Source: Treponema sp. (lineage in GTDB: Bacteria > Spirochaetota > Spirochaetia > Treponematales > Treponemataceae). Taken from it: DNA of 9,130 nucleotides. The notes below the pieces were generated by a model, which ran no database searches, was not told the DNA's origin, and saw nothing but the letters and a program-made list of their open reading frames with translations. Positions 6,650 to 9,130 of the stretch are shown in pieces. The stretch spans positions 1 through 9,130 of the forward strand of contig SFOB01000095.1 of assembly GCA_004554075.1 (NCBI GenBank), in the 5' to 3' direction. The position numbers and the translations under genes are program-made. Each line of letters begins with the position of its first letter. The stretch's first letter is position 1.

Positions 6650-7369
6650 ATGAATGGCACACCTTGTATCTATGTAATTGAAGACGAAGAATCTATTTCT
6701 AAACTCATTAAGCTTTATCTTACTAAAGAACAGATGGAAGCAAAAACTTTTTTAAATGCTGAAGATGCCCTTAAAGATTTAAAGGATGGTTATAAACCTA
6801 ATCTCATCATTCTTGACTTAAACCTTCCGGGCATGAGCGGCTTTGAGTTTCTTGAAGAATTAAAAAAACAGAATCCAAACGAATTACCTTCTGTAATGAT
6901 TCTTTCAGCAAGAGATACAGATGAAGATATAATAAAAGGTCTGGGCTATGGTGCTGATGAATTTGTAACAAAGCCATTCTCTCCGGGCGTACTTATGGCC
7001 CGCGTAAAAGCATATCTCAGACGACAGAGTTTCTTTCTTGAAAAAATGGAGTCATATATACAGTTCGGTCCTTACACTCTCCTTCTGGGAAGTTGTGTTC
7101 TTAAAAAAAATGACCATAAGATTTCTCTTTCTTCTAAGGAATATGAGGTTCTTGAATTTCTTGTCAGAAATGCAGGACAGGTTATATCACCAGAAAAAAT
7201 CTATCAGAATGTATGGAAAGTAGAATACGGTGATATTACAGCCGTCGCAGTTTACATTCAGCGTCTTAGAAAAAAGATTGAAGATAATCCTTCTGACTGC
7301 AAATATATCAAAACAGAATTTGGCAACGGTTATATTTTTTCTAGTGACTGTATAACAAGTAACTGTTAG
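6650..7369 (+). CDS. OmpR/PhoB-type DNA-binding response regulator
   Basis: A 239-residue transcription factor of a two-component system. The receiver domain (about 5-122) has the acidic pocket Glu11-Asp12, the phosphoacceptor Asp56 (LIILDLNLPGMSG), Ser86 (MILSAR) and the conserved Lys108 (VTKPF), so all phosphorylation residues are present. The C-terminal winged helix (about 137-235) shows ISLSSKEYEVLEFLV, the VISPEKIYQNVW segment, the recognition helix VAVYIQRLRKKIE and the beta-hairpin wing EFGNGYIF. AAAAGGAA sits about 8 bases before the ATG. The sensor kinase gene begins 12 bp downstream, so they are presumably co-transcribed. The target genes cannot be read from the sequence. It is divergent from the motility operon, so control of that operon is possible but unproven. 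The gene looks AT-richer than the flagellar genes by eye. Confidence 0.95.
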   Translation: MNGTPCIYVIEDEESISKLIKLYLTKEQMEAKTFLNAEDALKDLKDGYKPNLIILDLNLPGMSGFEFLEELKKQNPNELPSVMILSARDTDEDIIKGLGYGADEFVTKPFSPGVLMARVKAYLRRQSFFLEKMESYIQFGPYTLLLGSCVLKKNDHKISLSSKEYEVLEFLVRNAGQVISPEKIYQNVWKVEYGDITAVAVYIQRLRKKIEDNPSDCKYIKTEFGNGYIFSSDCITSNC

Positions 7370-7382
7370 AATATAGCAGTTA
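7360..7382 (+). other. Small dyad spanning the regulator stop and kinase start
   Basis: TAACTG (7360-7365) and CAGTTA (7377-7382) can pair around an 11-base loop. The second arm ends in the first base of the kinase ATG. The stem is short and AU-rich, so stability is doubtful. If formed, it would cover the kinase start codon region, which lacks a clear ribosome binding site. Confidence 0.3.
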
Positions 7383-8747
7383 TGAAAATTAAACATCAGT
7401 TTATTATCCTTTCCTCTCTGATTACAACCATACCAATTCTCTGCTCTATTTTTGTTTTAATACATACTTACATGCATTCCCCTAACCGTTACCTTATGGA
7501 TGGCTCAAAGGAGCTTCAGTCTCAATATTTTTCAAATATTCCGGAAGAAGACAGAAGTAACTTAAAAAAATCCCTGCAGCTTCTGCCGGTAAATGTTGAA
7601 GCAATTCTTTTACAAATATCAAACAGGAAAGTTTTGTATTCAACTATGGATGAAATTCAAGCAGATGAGTTTATGCAGAAAGGTGAAATCTGGAATTTTG
7701 CATCAGAAACATCAGATAAATTTTTTTTACCAGTTTACAAGTATACCGTCTAAAGAATCAGACACCCTGCTAATAACCCGAGTACCGCAAAAAAAAGTTT
7801 CTAATGAAAAAAGAATCCGAACTATTTTAAAAGTTCTGATGATTGTAATTTTTCTTACAGCAGTCAGTCTGGCATTAATAACCATTATTTCCAGAAATAT
7901 TTTTAACAGCCTTAACAAAATTGAAAAATCAAGCAGTCAGCTGGCAGAAGGAAAACTTGACAAACCTATTACAAATGATATTTCAGCTGCAAGACAAAAT
8001 GAATTTTCTACAATCATGCATAGCCTGGAAAAAATGCGCTGCGAACTCATAGAAATGCAGGCTAGTAAAAACAGATTTATGATGGGAATCAGCCATGATT
8101 TAAGAACCCCGGTAGCCGTAATAAAGGGCTATTCCGAAGCCATTATGGACGGTGTAATTTCTGATAAAGATGAAATTCAAAAATCCATGGAACTTATTGA
8201 ACAAAAAACTTCCCAGCTGGAAGAAATGATTGATACCCTGCTCAATTACATGAAACTGAATAACTTTGAAATAAAAGAGCAGCTGGTTAAAAAATCTATC
8301 AGCAGACTTATAATTGATTTTTCAAAATATGCAGAGGTAACCGCTAAAATCTTTAAGCGAAATGTTCACACAAATATCGACTTACCAGAATATATTGAAG
8401 TACCTTTTAACGAGCAGCTTATACAAAGATCTTTTGAAAATCTTTTAAGCAACGCCATCAGATACACAAAAGAAAATGATTTAATAGAAATTAAGGCTTA
8501 TACAAAAGCTTTAACTGATAGTAATTTCATAATTCTTGAAATAAAAGATACAGGCTATGGAGTAGCTAAAAAAGACCTTGATTATATTTTTGATTTATTT
8601 TACAGGGGAACAAATTCCCGTCAGGAAGAAGGCATGGGAATTGGTCTTGCAGTTGTAAAAAATATTATGGATACTCACGGCTGGCAGATTTCTGTTGAAT
8701 CTCAGAAAAAGAAAGGAAGCTGCTTTACAATAAAAATTCCATACTAA
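7382..8747 (+). pseudogene. HAMP-type sensor histidine kinase, split by a frameshift
   Basis: This would be the membrane sensor of the adjacent response regulator. The first frame (7382-7753, 123 residues) encodes a transmembrane helix (about 7-30) and an extracytoplasmic sensor region. It stops at TAA 7751-7753. A second frame, open from 7566 and coding to 8747, carries the rest: TM2, HAMP, the phosphoacceptor His (codon 8094-8096, ISHDLRTP), N-box (LLSNAIRYT), G1 (DTGYGV), F-box (FDLFYRG) and G2 (GMGIGL). The two join cleanly if one T is dropped from the T8 run at 7721-7728, giving 454 residues with His238, Asn357, Asp389 and Gly417-Gly421. All catalytic boxes are intact. The shift may be a real mutation, reversible slippage, transcriptional slippage or a sequencing error. 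There is no strong Shine-Dalgarno before ATG 7382, so coupling to the regulator gene is likely. The gene overlaps the convergent hemW stop by 4 bp. Confidence 0.82.
7721..7728 (+). repeat. T8 homopolymer at the kinase frameshift
   Basis: Eight consecutive T bases follow AAA in the kinase gene. Before the run the upstream frame gives a plausible sensor domain (ILLQISNRKVLYST, then WNFASETSDKFF). After it only the frame reached by skipping one base gives the expected sequence leading to TM2 (KESDTLLITRVP). Seven T would restore one continuous reading frame. A second long homopolymer (A8, 7789-7796) lies just beyond the upstream frame's stop and so cannot explain the break. Confidence 0.75.
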
Positions 8748-9130
8748 CAAAGCTCTTCCAGAAAACGGTTTAAGAAAAGCATGCCTTGGCTACTCATTGC
8801 ATATTCAAGTGTGCCATCATCAAGCTTTCTTTTCTGGCAAAGACCTTTATCTTCCCAGGTCTTAAAAAGCTGTAAAAACTTTTCCGGCAGCTCATGCTGA
8901 AAAATCTTCATAAAATCAGCATCCCCGATCCCCTGGATTTTACGAAGCCCCATCATAAAAAACTCAAACTCTGAAGTATCTTTATCTATTGTTTCTGAAG
9001 TCTGGGGAAGTTTATTTTCTTCCGGTCTTTGATTTTCATTCACAGAAGAAGTTTGCATCCAGTAATCAATATATTCAGAAATATTATTTGAATTGGTCCA
9101 GCGTATGCCTTCTCCATCATCCTGATAAAC
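8744..9130 (-). CDS. hemW: HemW-like radical SAM protein, C-terminal part (5' end beyond the window)
   Basis: The open frame enters from the right edge and ends at TAG 8746-8744, giving 128 C-terminal residues. HemW proteins (formerly annotated as oxygen-independent coproporphyrinogen III oxidase) are radical SAM heme chaperones. Matching features are GEGIRWTNSNNISEYIDYW near the edge, like the conserved G-RW-N-xx-EY-Y stretch, then EFFMMGLRKIQGI (the F-M-LRL--G motif), and a C-terminal winged helix: FKTWEDKGLCQKR followed by YAMSSQGMLFLNRFLEEL. The catalytic CxxxCxxC cluster would be in the missing N-terminal part, so activity cannot be judged here. An internal ATG at 9058 is not a likely start because homology-like sequence continues upstream of it. 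It is convergent with the kinase gene and overlaps it by 4 bp. Confidence 0.8.
   Translation of the reverse strand, partial: VYQDDGEGIRWTNSNNISEYIDYWMQTSSVNENQRPEENKLPQTSETIDKDTSEFEFFMMGLRKIQGIGDADFMKIFQHELPEKFLQLFKTWEDKGLCQKRKLDDGTLEYAMSSQGMLFLNRFLEELC

Noticed and set aside
7789..7796. A8 run in the kinase gene as the frameshift site
   Set aside because: It lies after the stop codon of the upstream frame (7753), so a shift there could not rescue the reading frame.
8744..9058. A complete 104-residue gene starting at ATG 9058
   Set aside because: The frame remains open to the window edge, and the upstream codons continue HemW-like sequence (RW-N and EYIDYW), so this is the C-terminal part of a longer gene.
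1..9130. CRISPR array, tRNA or rRNA genes, insertion sequence, prophage or defence genes
   Set aside because: No regular spaced repeats, cloverleaf-like or rRNA sequence, transposase, integrase or defence-type domain was seen in any frame; the window is filled by the genes listed.

Overview
The window looks like part of a Treponema-type spirochaete chromosome. The gene order on the minus strand (flbD, motA, motB, fliL, fliM, fliY, fliO, fliP, fliQ, read from about 6414 down to the left edge) is the order of the large motility operon described in Treponema. A FliY-type switch protein (CheC-like domain fused to a FliN-like domain) next to FliM, together with FlbD, fits this better than an enterobacterial layout. 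Base composition is moderately AT-rich. Genus-level assignment is an inference from gene order and protein character; no search was possible.

Layout. Positions 1-6414 (minus strand) carry the motility operon: flbD, the stator genes motA and motB, fliL, the C-ring genes fliM and fliY, and the export-gate genes fliO, fliP and fliQ (fliQ is cut by the left edge). Genes are packed with gaps of 4-25 bp or short overlaps. The exception is the 102 bp between fliY and fliO, which holds a 61-bp double-hairpin palindromic element resembling a dispersed genomic repeat. Positions 6415-6649 are a very AT-rich divergent intergenic region. It contains a near-consensus sigma-70 promoter (TTGAAA, 16 bp, TATAAT) firing leftward into flbD and a weaker candidate firing rightward.

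Positions 6650-8747 (plus strand) carry a two-component system: an intact OmpR/PhoB-type response regulator and an HAMP-type sensor histidine kinase. The kinase is split by a frameshift whose most likely position is a run of eight T at 7721-7728. Positions 8744-9130 (minus strand) are the 3' end of a HemW-like radical SAM gene that converges on the kinase with a 4-bp overlap of stop codons.

How the parts work together. MotA/MotB/FliL form and support the proton-driven stator, FliM/FliY form the rotor switch that receives phosphorylated CheY, and FliO/P/Q belong to the type III export gate that builds the periplasmic flagella. The window shows flbD as first gene of its transcription unit, with flgE and the earlier hook genes absent upstream, so the usual long Treponema operon appears split at this point. 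Whether the divergent two-component system controls motility is unknown; only adjacency suggests it.

No clearly novel system was found. The points most worth a second look are the homopolymer-associated break in the kinase, the palindromic element inside the operon, the operon split with an almost SD-less flbD leader, and the Met/Gly-rich repeat linker of FliY.
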